A stretch of 64,000 bases of DNA from Pedinophyceae sp. YPF-701 (Eukaryota; Chlorophyta; Pedinophyceae). The translations under genes and the position numbers were made by a program. Positions 23,888 to 35,275 of this stretch are shown one piece after another. Position 1 is the first letter of the stretch; every line of letters starts with the position of its first letter. A model generated the notes under the pieces. The model searched no databases. It was not told the origin of the DNA and worked only from the letters and a program-made list of their open reading frames with translations. The stretch is taken from positions 62,001-126,000 of the forward strand of contig CAJZHL010000031.1 of assembly GCA_916048055.1 (NCBI GenBank). The letters are read 5' to 3'.

Positions 23888-26050
23888 ATGTTTCGTATCA
23901 AGTGCCAGGCGAAAGACTACGCGTGGGGGCTGCCCGCGGGGGAGAGCGAGGTGCGGCGCACAGGCCACCGTCGCGTTCCTCGCACGAGACCCATGCTCCA
24001 ACACGGAGGGGAACCCAGGCACATGCCGGGACCGACGCCGCGCGATCGACGCGCGCTCCCGGTGCCGAGGGCGGCCCCCGCGGATCGGGAGGTGGTTGCT
24101 CGCGGCAGGTTGCGGGCGCCTGGCTGCACGGTGCTCACTCGCGCCCCGGTCTGGTTCGCTGCGAGCAGGTGGCCGGACTAGCGGAAGCCGCGGGCGAGCA
24201 CATCGATGGGTTCAAGCCGTATGCGGAGCTGTGGATGGGCACTCATCCCTCGGGGCCGTCCACGGTGGCCGCGACTGGTGCGAACCTGCGCGACTGGCTG
24301 CAGGCGAACTCGCAGGCACTCGGAGAGCCCGTCATCGCCAAGTTCGGGACAGACCTGCCCTATCTCTTCAAGGTGAGCCCAAGAACAACATGCACCGTCC
24401 ACCTCACGGCCTCAAAGCCCTCCCCACGCGCAACACTTCGGCGCCGGGACCGCACCCACGCGGCGACCATATCGAACGCCGCGCGCTGTGCGTCGGATAC
24501 CGGACAGCGATCGCAGTGCGCGCGGCACGGGCGGCCACTCCTGACGCACGCCACCACCGCCGTGCACCCGCAGGTGCTCTCGGTGCGCACAGCCCTGTCC
24601 ATCCAGTCGCACCCGGACAAGCAGCTCGCCGAGCGTCTGCACTCGGAACGCCCGGACATCTACAAGGCGAGTCTGCACACGCCCCCCTCACAGCGTGGAC
24701 GCAACCGGTCGCTGTTCAACCCCCCCGCGCCTCCCTCCCGGACGCGCCATCGCCACCCCGCCCCCAACCCCTCCCGCGCAGGACCCCAACCACAAGCCCG
24801 AGATGGCGCTCGCGCTCACTCCGTTCCAGGCGCTGTGCGGGTTCGTGTCCCACGAGGAGCTCGCCGCGTCGATGGCCTCCACGCCCGAGCTGGCGACGTG
24901 CTGCGGACCGAGCGCCAAGCGCTGGCTCGACGGGTCGTGGACGGAGAACCCCCAGCAGTGCCTGCGCGACGCGTTCACCGCGTTGATGACGTGTCCACAG
25001 GAGAAGGTGCGCAGAGCGCTCACGCGGGGCGCGCGCGGGCCGCGCAACCGCCCCACCTGCGCGGTGCCTCGACGGCGCGCCCGTGTCGCTGCGCGCCTCG
25101 CCCACGGCCCGCACGCGCCGCTGCCGCACCCGCACAACTGCGTGGCGCCCCGTGGCCGGCCCTGCGCAGTTCCGGGAGGCGCTGGCGGCGTTGGTGGCGC
25201 GGATACGGTCGCAGGATGCCGCGCCGCCGAGCGAGCGCGACCAGCTGGTCCTGCGTCTCGACGAGCAGTACCCCGGGGACGTGGGGGTGCTGTCCTCCTA
25301 CTTCCTGAACGTGGTGACGCTCAAGCCGGGGGAGTGCATCTACCTCCCCGCCAACGAGCCGCACGCGTACGTCACGGGGCAGCTCGTCGAGTGCATGGCC
25401 ACGTCCGACAACGTCATCCGCGCAGGTGAGGCGCCCCGCACACCGCCACAAGCAGGGCGGTCGCCCTCCCGCAGCGCGCGGAACCAGCCCGCGCGTGCAC
25501 GTGCAGGCTTTGTGGAGCGACGATGCGACGCTCACGCCCCCGACCGCGTCGAGCCTGCCGCTCGCACCGCCCCTCAGCGACGGCGACCACCTGCGCGCCC
25601 GCTGCAGGTCTGACGCCGAAGCTCCGGGACACCGAGGTGCTGTGCGCGAGCCTCACCTACGGCACGGGCAGCCCCGTGGTCCTCCGCGGCGACCCCGTCG
25701 CCCCCTGCCGCACGCTGTACCGCCCCCCCTTCGAGGAGTTCCAGATCGAGCGCGTCGACATCCCCCCCCTGACCGAGGCCGACCTGGGCGCCAACCCGGG
25801 CCCGCGCATCATGGTCGTGCTGATGGGCCTGGCGCAGGTGCGGGCGTCGGGGCCGTGCGGCGAGCTCCCCGGCGCAGAGAGCGACGGCGAGGCGGGGCGC
25901 GGCGCGGTGTACCTCATTCCGGCCGACACGACGGTCTCGGCGATGGCGTCGCAGCAGGGATTCGTGGCCTACGTGGCGTCGTGCAACGACGTCGTCTTCG
26001 CCGCGGCCGCAGCCTCGCCCGCCGCCCAGATGCAGACGGCGGCCGCGTAG
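23888..26050 (+). CDS. PMI: Mannose-6-phosphate isomerase, type I
   Basis: Six exons: 23888-23950, 24169-24372, 24574-24666, 24782-25006, 25170-25425, 25608-26050; 427 residues, usual for the family. It interconverts fructose-6-P and mannose-6-P, feeding GDP-mannose and glycan synthesis. Zinc-site segments are visible: the IQSHPDK loop, DPNHKPEMALALTPF and LPANEPHAY. The junction YK|DPNHKPEM is fixed by the family, and it can only be made with a GC donor (AAG|gcgagt at 24667) paired with cgcag at 24781; no GT site gives the right frame. The other four introns are GT-AG. Confidence 0.94.
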
Positions 26051-26280
26051 CTGCGGACCGAGGCTGCTCTGTGACGCAGGAGTCCACCGCGGCCATTGTT
26101 TCCCTCGTCTCACAGCTGTGCATTAACTCAACACGCACCTATCGCGTCGCGCACCACGTGGCCTGCACAGGACACCTGCTGCGACGCCAACCCTATGGAC
26201 ACCTGCGCTGCCTGCACCTCCGCCCGCCCGGCGCCGCACGGTCCCCCGCCCGGCGCCGCGCACGTCGCGTCCGGCGCGTC

Positions 26281-28419
26281 TCACTGCGTGCTGAGCGCGA
26301 CCCGAAGCGTGTCGGCGATGTCGGCTGCCTGGTCCGACACGCTGCGGACCTGGTCCGGCGGCAGCGGCAGGTCCGCCACGATCCGCCGCTTGTACGCGAG
26401 CGCGCGTGCGAGGTTCAGCAGCGCGGGGTTCGCCTGGAGCTGCCGCACGACCTTGGCGGGCAGCGGGCGCTTGGCGCCCCCCGCGGCGTCCGACTGGTGC
26501 GTGCCGCCCCCGAGCGACGACACCGAGCGCGAGTCGCTCCGCCCGCCCGCCTCCTCGTCCATCTCGACGGCGTCCATCAGCGTGCCCAGCTCCAGCGCGA
26601 ACGGCGCCCCCGCCGCGCCCCCCGGCCCCACCGCCCCCGCGGTGCCCCACCCCAGCAGCGCCAGCGGCGGCACCTCGCGCGCCCGCAGGAACGGTATCGA
26701 GATCACCCCCCCGCGCTCGTAGATCGCCCGCAGGTGGTCCCGCTGCTGCCGCGTCTTGCTCATCTGCTCCTTGGCCCGCTTGTCCGCCGCCTTCTTGAAG
26801 GGCTCCGACTCGCGCTCCGCCGCGGCCGCCGAGATCGCCGCGAAGTAGTCCCCGCCGCCCTCGCCGCCGCTGCTGACCGACGCGGCCACGGTGCCGCCCG
26901 GCGCGACCACGGTGCCGTCGTGCTGCACCATGGTGCCGTGCCGCGCGTGCGTGGGCCCGCCGCCCGCCCGCCGCGCCCGCGCCGCGCCCGCGCCGGCGTC
27001 GCCGAAGCTCGTGGTGTTGTCCTCGACGAGGACGGTCCCGGACGCGCGCGGCGCGGACTCGGCGTTGCTGAGCACGTTGCCGAGGAGGCCCGAGGCCACC
27101 TGGGAGGGGAGGGGTTTGGCGTTGAGGGCCTTGCTGCACGTGGTGATGAGCGGGCGGAGCTTGCCGCGGATGGTGGGCGCGTCCTTGTCGGTGCCGGCGA
27201 GGAAGCGGTGCTGGAGCATGCTGGAGGCGGTGGGGCGCTTCCGGGGGTCCTTGGTGAGGCACTGCTGGACGAAGTTGTGCATGGTGCGCCCCCACTTGTC
27301 GCGGTCCTTGAAGCTCGGCGGCTCGTCCTTGCTGATCAGGAAGATGACCTTCATCGGGTGCACGTCCCACCGCGGGGGCTCCCGCTCGGCCATCTCGATC
27401 ACGCAGATGCCCAGGCCCCACACGTCCACCTTGCCGTCGTAGCGCGACTCCTGGATGACCTCGGGCGCCATCCAGTGCGGCGTCCCGATGAACGTGTTGC
27501 GCTTGGTCATCGTGCTCGACAGCTCCGCGCTCACGCCGAAGTCGGCCAGCTTGACGCGCCCGTCCTCGGTGAGCAGAATGTTGCCGCACTTGATGTCGCG
27601 GTGGATGCGCCCGATGCTGTGCAGGTACGCGATGCCCTTGAACGACTCGTAGATGATGTACCGGATCTGCTCCTCGGTCAGGTTCTTCCCGTTGGCGTGC
27701 ATGATGTCCGACACGCTCCCGCCGCCGCAGTACTCCATCACGATGCACAGCGAGTCCAGCGCCTGGAACGAACCGTGGTACCGCACCACGTTCGGGTGGT
27801 TGCAGTCCTTCAGGATCTCGATCTCCTTGCGCACCGTCGCCGCCGCCCCCGAGTCCGCCAGCGACGTGGGGATGACCTGCGGAACGCGACGCGGGCGAGG
27901 GGCGGGCTCGCAGGCGGCAGCCGCGCGGAACGCGGGGGCGGGCGTCCCGCCACAACGGCGGTGCGCGCGGACGGCGCCCGGGAAGAAACGGCGAGCAGGC
28001 CGCGCCGGGCCACGGTCCCTCGCGCACGCCGACGCGGGCGCGCACGGCGATCGGCGGTGCGCAGCCAGGTCAAACACGGCGAAACAAGTGCACGTGCGGC
28101 GACGGCGGGCGCAGTGTGCGTGCGAGGCACCGGGTGCGCGGAGCCCTGCGACTGGGAGGAGATGCACCCGCACGGGGCCGCACAGGGCCGCCCGGGAGGA
28201 ACGCGGGGGCGCCCGCGCCGCGGGGGAGGGATGACCTAGTGGGGGCGCGCGGCAGCGGCGGTCGCGGTCCGCTGGAGGGCGCACCTTGATGGCAACGAAG
28301 TCCCCAGTGTCCGTGTTCTTCGCCTTGTACACGCTCCCGTACGAACCACGCCCGAGGAGCGTGATCAGCTGGAACTGCTCCGCCCTAGCTACTGGATGGC
28401 CCTCCGCCGTCATCGCCAT
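26281..28419 (-). CDS. STE20/MST-type (Hippo-like) serine/threonine kinase
   Basis: Two exons, 28419-28285 and 27876-26281; 576 residues. The kinase domain fills the N-terminal half: GRGSYGSVYKA glycine loop, VAIK, HRDIKCGNILL catalytic loop, DFGVSAEL, and GTPHWMAPEVIQESRYDGKVDVWGLG split by no intron. These are the hallmarks of GCK-II (MST1/2, plant SIK1) kinases that regulate growth and cell division. The Ala/Gly-rich C-terminal half has a basic helical segment (AADKRAKEQMSKTRQQRDH) but no SARAH domain that I can recognise. The intron (408 nt) is a multiple of three with no stop, inserted between the VAIK Lys and helix C. The start is the first ATG at 28419. Confidence 0.93.
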   Translation of the reverse strand: MAMTAEGHPVARAEQFQLITLLGRGSYGSVYKAKNTDTGDFVAIKVRPPADRDRRCRAPPLGHPSPAARAPPRSSRAALCGPVRVHLLPVAGLRAPGASHAHCARRRRTCTCFAVFDLAAHRRSPCAPASACARDRGPARPARRFFPGAVRAHRRCGGTPAPAFRAAAACEPAPRPRRVPQVIPTSLADSGAAATVRKEIEILKDCNHPNVVRYHGSFQALDSLCIVMEYCGGGSVSDIMHANGKNLTEEQIRYIIYESFKGIAYLHSIGRIHRDIKCGNILLTEDGRVKLADFGVSAELSSTMTKRNTFIGTPHWMAPEVIQESRYDGKVDVWGLGICVIEMAEREPPRWDVHPMKVIFLISKDEPPSFKDRDKWGRTMHNFVQQCLTKDPRKRPTASSMLQHRFLAGTDKDAPTIRGKLRPLITTCSKALNAKPLPSQVASGLLGNVLSNAESAPRASGTVLVEDNTTSFGDAGAGAARARRAGGGPTHARHGTMVQHDGTVVAPGGTVAASVSSGGEGGGDYFAAISAAAAERESEPFKKAADKRAKEQMSKTRQQRDHLRAIYERGGVISIPFLRAREVPPLALLGWGTAGAVGPGGAAGAPFALELGTLMDAVEMDEEAGGRSDSRSVSSLGGGTHQSDAAGGAKRPLPAKVVRQLQANPALLNLARALAYKRRIVADLPLPPDQVRSVSDQAADIADTLRVALSTQ

Positions 28420-28896
28420 CCTGCCGGGCACGGGGTAGAGCCTCGGCTCCCCTTCCCAGCCGGCCCCTCAGGCTGCAGCGCACTCCCAGCGCACTCTCCC
28501 GGCCAGCACAAGATGTAGCTCCACGCTATCGCTCGGGAAAACGCAGCTTCCCGATCGGCCGTGGCCGTTGCGGCGGGCCAGGCGTGCTACTACCACGCAC
28601 AGGTCGCTTCGACGCCAGCGCGGGAGCCGCCAGCTGCCTGCGCCGCTGCAAACCACTGCTCCGCGCGAGTCTGCGACGCGCTGATCGTTGTCGCGCGGGC
28701 AACTCGCAGTTCGCGGCAACAAGCTCGCCGGAACCGCGAGTCGGACCGCCCGGCGGGAGGGGCCCCCCTGCACGGCGCGTGCGATCGTTGCGGCGCCACC
28801 GCGGCCATCGGAGGCGCTGTTCTCCGCACGCTACGCGCTGCCGACGTGCGTATCACATCCCCCCGGACCCTCAACTTCGAACGGGCGACGTGCCAG
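28420..28896. promoter_or_regulatory. Divergent intergenic region, kinase / coiled-coil gene
   Basis: 477 bp between divergent starts; presumed shared promoter. Nothing specific recognised. Confidence 0.35.
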
Positions 28897-29924
28897 ATGG
28901 CAACTCCTGTGCAAGCCTCGCGGGGCGCCGCTCGCGACTGCGTCGACGATGACCAGCTCACACCGCTCAACACGTAAGGGACCGCCCGCACGCGGCACGC
29001 CGGACCGTCTTGCCCCCCCCTGACGACACGCGCGCGCGGCCGGGGACCTGGCCTGCGCTGAAACTGGCGCGAGAGCTGCCGGGCCCCTCCGCAGCCACGC
29101 TCGGCCCCTGCAACCGACGGACCTGGCTGCACGTGCGCCCGTGCGATGCCGTCTGATGCTTGACCCGCCCCCCGGCGCACTGCAGCGCGGGGTCGAGCTG
29201 CGGCACCGCGCCCCACTCGGCCGCGTCCGAGGTCGCGGGGTCGCACGACAAACGCCGCCCCGCGAACAACCTCAAGGCCATGGTGGACAAGTACGTCCGG
29301 AGGCACATCGAGGCCCTGCCGGCACCGCAGCCCGCGCCCCCCGCCGGCCCCGACAGCGTCGCCGACGCCGTCGTCGCGGCGGAGGAGGCCGCCCGCGCGG
29401 CCGCCGCGCAGGAGGTCGAGGACCTGCGCCTCGAGCTCGCGTACGAGCGCGCCGAGCGCGCCGCGGCCGTCGCCGCGCTGCAGGACCAGGCGGGGCGGCT
29501 CGAGGAGTGCGTGGCCATCCTGCGCAGCGACGTCGAGGCGCACCACGACGCGCTCGCGCCCCTCAGGCAAGCGCAACGCACCCCGCACCCCGCTGCGCTG
29601 CCGGGCGTGCGAGTCGCGAGTGGTCCGACGGAGGCGGGGCGCGTCGATCACACGATTGCGGCGCCCATGTGCGACGGCCCTCGCCCGGTGCTGTGCAGCA
29701 CGGGGGCTGTCGAGGAGTACCTGGCGGCGGCGGCCTCGCGCGGGGCCGGGCGCGGGCCGGCGCGCACCTGCGTGGGCTCGCTCTGGCGGGCGCTCACGTC
29801 GTGCGGCGGGGGCGGCACTGGTGGGGACCGCGGGGGGCTGCGGGAGCCCGGGTCCTGCGACGTGAGCTACGCGCGCGCGGCGCGGCAGGACGCGATAGAG
29901 ATGCAGATGATGGCGCGGTGCTAG
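28897..29924 (+). CDS. Coiled-coil protein of unknown function
   Basis: Exon 1 is 28897-28973 and ends at one of the few GTAAGG donors here; exon 2 begins at 29186 in matching phase. A further intron 29567-29698 (AG|gcaagc...tgtgcag) would be GC-AG, 132 nt, in frame and stop-free, so it may be spliced or retained: 227 or 271 residues. The middle is a long alanine-rich heptad helix (about residues 65-145: AEEAARAAAAQEVEDLRLEL), then VLRSDVEAHHDA-like sequence. The Gly/Cys-rich tail ends DAIEMQMMARC. No family recognised; coiled-coil scaffolding is the only inference. Its stop is 49 bp from the GT8 stop. Confidence 0.6.
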
Positions 29925-29973
29925 GAGGCCGCGCGCGGCGGCCCGTGTGACGGAGGGCCCGTGCACGCGCGCG

Positions 29974-31687
29974 TCACGGGTGGCACACGGCCTTGTTCGC
30001 GGCGTCCTGCCACGCCTTCCACACGACCTTCATCTCCGGGTGCTGCAGGTCGTGGTGGTCCGGGCCCTTGGTCCAAATCTGCGCGCGCAACGAGAACGGG
30101 GCCTCGCAGCGCTTTCGTCGCGACCCCCCGGCGCACCCGCGCGCCCGCCCGCGCCCCCGGCAGCGCCACGCGACGGGCGACCCGCCGCCGCGCGCACCTT
30201 GCCGCCCGCCGTGAAGTGCACCACCTTGACGATGTCCAGCATCTCCATCCCGCTGCTGGCCTCGAACCGGAAACTGAACTTCCAGTTGGGCCCGCCCGGG
30301 CGCCCGGCCTCCCACATGGGCTCGTCCATGATCTGCGCGTCCAGCAGCAGCTCGTGCCCGCCGAGGATGGTCATGTCGTCGCGGAAGGCCATGTTGACCA
30401 GGTCCATGTCGTAGATGTCCTCGGGGAGCATGTGCGCGCCCCAGCTGTCGTTCGTGTCGCAGTCGCCCGTCTGCGGGCGCGGGCGCGGGCGTGCGGTGAG
30501 CGGTGAGCGCGCGGGGCCGCGCGACGCGGCAGGCGTGGGGTGTCAGGCGCGCAACACAGTGGTGCGGGGCGGGCGGCTCACGACGCGCTTCATCTCGTTG
30601 TAGTCGCCGTTGCCCCAGCCCAAGCGGTCGGCGATCCACATGGTGACGCGCTCCCAGGCCACGTCCGAGGGTTGGATCACCATGAGCGCGGTGGTGACCG
30701 AGATCTGGTTCTGCCACGACGCGCGCGGGATGGCGAGCATCGCCGGCGGGAGGAAGAACAGGTTGTCCGGGTTGTTCATCGGGATCGAGTCGGCGTCCAG
30801 GAAGATCACGCGGTCGTACTGTTTCTGCACGTGCATGCCATCAAACGGGGGACGCGCAAACGTGGGCGTCAGCGTAAGCGTGCGCGCCGTCAGCCGCTAG
30901 CCCGGCCGTCCTGCCAGAGAGGCGTGCTGCTCGTCACGCGTCTCGCCGCGGCAGCGGACCCCGCGGTCGACGCAGCGCACGAGGCAATGCGCGTGATGCC
31001 TTTCTAGTTGCGCGGGGCGACGCACGCCCCCGCCGTCGCGCGAGGCGCGGCAGGGGGAGGCCCGCGCCTCGCCCGTGCCCGCCTCGGCGCGCGCGGCTTC
31101 GGCGTCCGCGGGCGGCGCACCAGCTGGAAGACGCGCAGCTTGGTGAACGCGTCGGCGTAGTACCCCGCGTGCACGCCCGAGGGCTGGACGAACCGCGGCA
31201 CCTCGATGATGGTGAACCCGTCTTCTGCGGCGCGGTCGATCACGTCCCGGAACATGGGCGCGCGGTGCGTGGGCACCAGGATGGCAATGTCCACGCTGGG
31301 CGACACCAGCTCGCGCATGCGCGTCGCGCTCACGACGGCCGCGCAGAAGTACGTCGCGTCCGTGCCGTAGTACACGTACGCGTACTTTTTCGACGGGTCC
31401 AGCCGCGGCGGGGCGAGCCCTGCCGGCTCGGGCTCTGGCGGGCTGGTCGCCGAGGCGCTCTGGGGCTCCCCCGCCGTCTCCCGGGCCCCGAGCCCGCCTC
31501 CTTGCGCGTCTCCTGCGCCCTTGTCGCTCGCTACGGGGTGCGCGTCCGCGTGGGGGTCCGATGCGAAGGAGCGCGAGTGGAGCTGCAGGGACGCCGGTCG
31601 CCCTAACAGCGACACGCACAGGAGCGCCCCGAGGACGATCGACACCATCCGCCACCACGCGGCGGACCCGGTACTCGAACTCTTCAT
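29974..31687 (-). CDS. GT8-family (glycogenin-like) type II membrane glycosyltransferase
   Basis: Four exons: 31687-31121, 30824-30582, 30470-30198, 30078-29974; 395 residues. A short N-terminal tail precedes a membrane span (MVSIVLGALLCVSLLG) and a Ser/Pro/Glu stem, so a Golgi type II topology is likely. The catalytic domain opens with YAYVYYGTDATYFCAAVVSATR and holds the metal-binding DxD in RVIFLDADSIPM. The C-terminal HFTAGGKIWTKG resembles the HxxGxxKPW motif of glycogenin-type GT8 enzymes but differs in detail. Sugar donor and acceptor are unknown. All introns are phase 0, so exon loss would keep frame. Confidence 0.9.
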
Positions 31688-32100
31688 GCCGCTCGTCTAC
31701 CGCCGCCGCACAGGGAGCCCAGCATGGGCGCTGTCCCCCGCCCACCTGACTGCACACACACAAGGTCCTGCCGCGCGCTCCCGCGATCAACCGCGGGCTC
31801 GGTCGGGCGAACGCGAAGTGCGGGGCGGCCCCCCGCCGCGGTCGCATCGCCCCGCGCGGCCTCCCCGACACCGGTCCCTGACGCGCGCAAGTACCCCGGG
31901 GCATGATGCCGCCTCCGCGGAGCGTGCGCTGATGGGCGCGCGCACCCGGCCTGGCGCACAGAGGTCCGTCTTGCCGCGCGTGTCGAGGGAGTGCGACCCT
32001 GCGTGGATTTCGGTGAAACGGCGGGCGCGCGTGGCTGCTAGTGTGAGTGTGCACGGCGCGTGTGGCTGCAGGAGGGGGCTCGCGGGCCGGCGTGCGAGGG
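31688..32100. promoter_or_regulatory. Divergent intergenic region, GT8 / MCTS1
   Basis: 413 bp between divergent starts; no recognised element. Confidence 0.4.
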
Positions 32101-33264
32101 ATGTCCCTCCTGAAGAAGTTCACGAGGGAAGAGAGCGTCTCGAACGTGTCCAACCTCAAGTCTAGCGTGACGCGTGGCATTCGAGGTGCGCGGGCGCGGC
32201 GGTGCTCTGCAACCGACGAGACACGCGCCGCGGAGGCGCGCCCGCACGCGGCAGACACGGCCGCGCCGGGGCGGCCGCCGCAGCCATCCGAGTAGCGGCC
32301 GTGCGCTCGCGCCCCCAGATCCCGGAACCGAGGCCAGGCCCGCCGTCCGGACACGGCTTGGCGCTGGCGGCTGATTCCTCCCCCCGGGTTCGTCCCCGCC
32401 TTGCCCCGCAGCGAAAATCCAGGCCAAGTACCCCTGGCTCGATGAGAACGGAGTCCTCGACGTGATTTTCCCGAAGAAGGAGACGGTCAAGCTCGCCAAG
32501 TGCGCCGACCGCGTCCAGGTACGTGCTGCTGCGCCGGGGCCCGCAGCTGCAGCCGCGGCGATCCCTGCGCACCGCACGCAGCGCCGTGCACCTCCCTGCG
32601 CTGGCCGGCGTCGCCCCGGCCTCCACGCGCCCCCAATCGTCTCCGACACGCGCGGCGCACGGCGGTCCCGCCCCGCGCACGTTGCGCGTGCTGCTCCGCC
32701 GACGCGCGAGGTCCCCGCCCCGCCGCTCGCAGCTGCTCGTCATCGGCGACGAGCCGCTGTTCTTCAACCACTTCGACGGCCCGTGGATGCCCACGCTCCG
32801 CCTGCTGCACAAGTACCCCGACATGATGCCGCGCTTCACCGTCGACGCCGGCGCGATCAAGTTCGTCCTGTCCGGCGCCCACATCATGTGCCCGGGCCTC
32901 ACGCACCCGGACGCGTCCATGGCGGACGTGGACGAGCACGAGCCCGTGGCCGTGTACGCCGCAGGTGCGCGCCGACGCCCGGGCCCCCCGCAGCGCCGCG
33001 ACGCGCCCCGCACGCACCCGCGCCGTGCGTCCGCGCGATGCGCGCGTCCCTCGCGCTGCCCCGTCCGCCCCCGGCCTCGCGGCGTCCTCGCAACGGGCGC
33101 ACGCACACACAAAAACGCGCGCGTGTGTTGCAGGGAAGCAGCACGCGCTGGCGGTGGGGTTTACGCAGATGTCGAGCCAGCAGATCCGCGAGGTGAACAA
33201 GGGGGTCGGCGTGGACAACATGCACCACCTCGCGGACGGCCTCTGGCGCACGACGCGGATATGA
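32101..33264 (+). CDS. MCTS1: MCTS1/Tma20 translation reinitiation and recycling factor
   Basis: Four exons: 32101-32185, 32412-32518, 32733-32964, 33134-33264; 184 residues (human MCTS1 181). The N-terminal DUF1947 part ([15 protein letters not shown]-, SSVTRGIR) joins a PUA RNA-binding domain ([54 protein letters not shown]). MCTS1 pairs with DENR to remove deacylated tRNA from post-termination 40S subunits and to promote reinitiation. Exon phases close exactly. Its stop is 207 bp from the convergent HTH gene's stop. Confidence 0.96.
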
Positions 33265-33471
33265 CGGCCCCGCGGCACCCGTGGGCGCATGGCGCGACGG
33301 GCGGCCAGCGCGCGGGCCGCGACTGTGAGGCGGACGAGGACGAGGCTCACAGCGTGCGGTCGGTGCGTCCAGTCTCGTTGCCCGGGTCCTCGTCGCGCGT
33401 GGCCTCTGTTGCCGCGCTGCGTCGTCGTCGTCCTTGTCGTTGTCGTGCGGCGCCCCCCCCACCGGCCCCGC

Positions 33472-35275
33472 TTACTTCTTGCTCACGCTGAAGAACATAG
33501 CGCCGTTCCCGGTGATCTTCGCGACCGCCGTCGCCGGCCTCAGCGGCGTCGGGAACTGCAGCGCCTGCACCCACCACGCACGTTGCCGGCCGCGGTCTGC
33601 ACCTCGCCGCACGCGGCGCGTCGGGAGCATCAGCATCGGCCGTCGGCACGCGCGAGGGCGGGCGGCTCACGATCTTGGTTTCGAAGGGCTGCTTGAGGTC
33701 CTCGTCGCTGATGCGCAAGGTCCCGATGTGCTTCCTGGCCTGGGCGACCACCTCGGGGCGCCGGAACCACTCCGCGTCCGGCACCTCGCGCCCGGCCGGG
33801 TTGACCATGACGAGCACGAAGCCGTACTCGTGGCAGCGGAGCTCCATGTGCTCGGAGCTCCCCACCCCGGGCAGCGTGCACCACACGTTGTACTCCCCCG
33901 GCAGCGCCAGGAACGCGCTCCCCGCGGCGAGCTCCTCGCCGCCGGCGCCCGGGAGCGCGACGGCCGCGTGGGCGCCCGGCACCACGTAGCGCACCGCGAA
34001 GCTCGAGCCCTCGATGGGCTTGCCCTGGATGACGCTCACGTGGACTTGCGGCCGGCCGGGGCCGCCGCGGTGCACGGGGGGGATGTCGCGGGCTGCGGCG
34101 AGGCAAGGGGGCGTCGGGGGCGTCGGTGGCGTCGGTGGCGTCGGTGCGCGAGGCGTGGGTGGGTGCGCGGGCGCTCACTCATCTCGCTCTGGACCCAGCG
34201 GCCCTCGCTGGCGCGGCGCGTGCTGCGCTCCTCGCTGACCGCGCCCGACCGGAAGCGCTTCCCGTTGCCCTGTTTCTCGATGAGGTTCTCTGCGACGGCG
34301 CGCTTGTAGTGGCGGTACACCGTCCACTCAGAGACGCCGAACTCCTCGCCGACGACCTGCGCGGACGGACGCGCCGGGGTGCTCAGGACACCACCGTGCG
34401 TGCAGGGGCCGCGGACGAGATCGCGACGCTCGTAGCTCGTGGACGGCGGTGTGGGGCATGCACTGCGGTGGCGCGGGCAGCGTCGGTGCGTCCCGCGCGG
34501 CCGTTCAAGAGCTACGAGCTGCGCGCCGCGCCGTTTCGCTCAACGGCGGCGGCGAGAGGGACGCGAGAGGGACGCGAGAGGGACGCGACGACCTCCACGA
34601 GACAGGCGCGGCATGTGTGTGTGTGCGTGCGTGTGCCGCACCTGGGCGGGGTTCCTGTCTCCGCATATGCCCTCGCGATCGGGCCTGGTCTTCAGGTGCT
34701 CGTAGGCCCGGGCGACCTGCAGCGGGGGGCTCGGCGGCGACACACACGTTCGGGGCCCCCGTGTAGGAGCTGCTGCCTCATGCGGGAGAGACAGCTGCGC
34801 CGATCAGGTGCGAGCATCGCCGTCGACGGCGGGACCGTACTTTGGCGATGAAGGCGCTGTCGTACTTGACGTCCTTGCCCTGGGAGCCCGCGCGAGGGCC
34901 AGGTGCGTGGCAGGCAGTTCCCTGGGATGCGAGCGCCCCTGCACGGTACGGGCGGCGGTGCGGCTCGTTTTCCGCATGGAGAAAAATGCGTCGTGCCGTT
35001 GCGAGCAAGCACGCACGCGGGCGTCGCGCGTCGCGGCCCCTGCGGGGCCCGAGGGGGCTCGACTGGGGCACAGGGGGAGCGCGGCCGCGTCGGGAGGTCC
35101 TCGCACCCGTGCTCGCGTAGACGCTGATTTGTTGATCGGGCACGTCCGCGAGCGTGCCGTAGCTGGCAGGCTGTGCCGGGAGCGGCGTCGGTGCGGGCGG
35201 AGCAAGCTGAGTCTGCTCGTTGATGGCGGCACTGCCGTTCGGCGGCCCGCCAGCCGCGTCCTGTTCCGTGGACAT
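33472..35275 (-). CDS. Helix-turn-helix-like plus beta-domain protein, unknown function
   Basis: Six exons: 35275-35107, 34938-34841, 34716-34642, 34356-34179, 34092-33671, 33564-33472; 344 residues. A Pro/Gln-rich N-terminus leads to a helical segment (AFIAKVARAYEHLKTRPD) and then VVGEEFGVSEWTVYRHYKRAV, which reads like a helix-turn-helix with a recognition helix. After a basic linker comes a long, beta-rich C-terminal domain (HVSVIQGKPIEGSSFAVRYVVPG ... EYNVWCTLPG) ending in FFSVSKK. The splices are supported by matching phases and by continuity of the helix-turn-helix. I cannot name the family. The exon 2 acceptor has in-frame alternatives. Confidence 0.7.
34111..34146 (+). repeat. 9-bp tandem repeat in an intron
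   Basis: Four units of GCGTCGGTG (one variant) inside intron 4 of the HTH-like gene. Confidence 0.85.
34554..34586 (+). repeat. 11-bp tandem repeat in an intron
   Basis: Three exact units of GAGAGGGACGC inside intron 3 of the HTH-like gene, close to a GT-rich stretch. Confidence 0.9.

Noticed and set aside
25426-28239. 937-residue open frame on the + strand
   Set aside because: It spans the end of mannose-6-phosphate isomerase and lies antisense to the kinase exons; composition is Arg/Ala/Pro-rich with no motif. A shadow frame of high-GC coding DNA.
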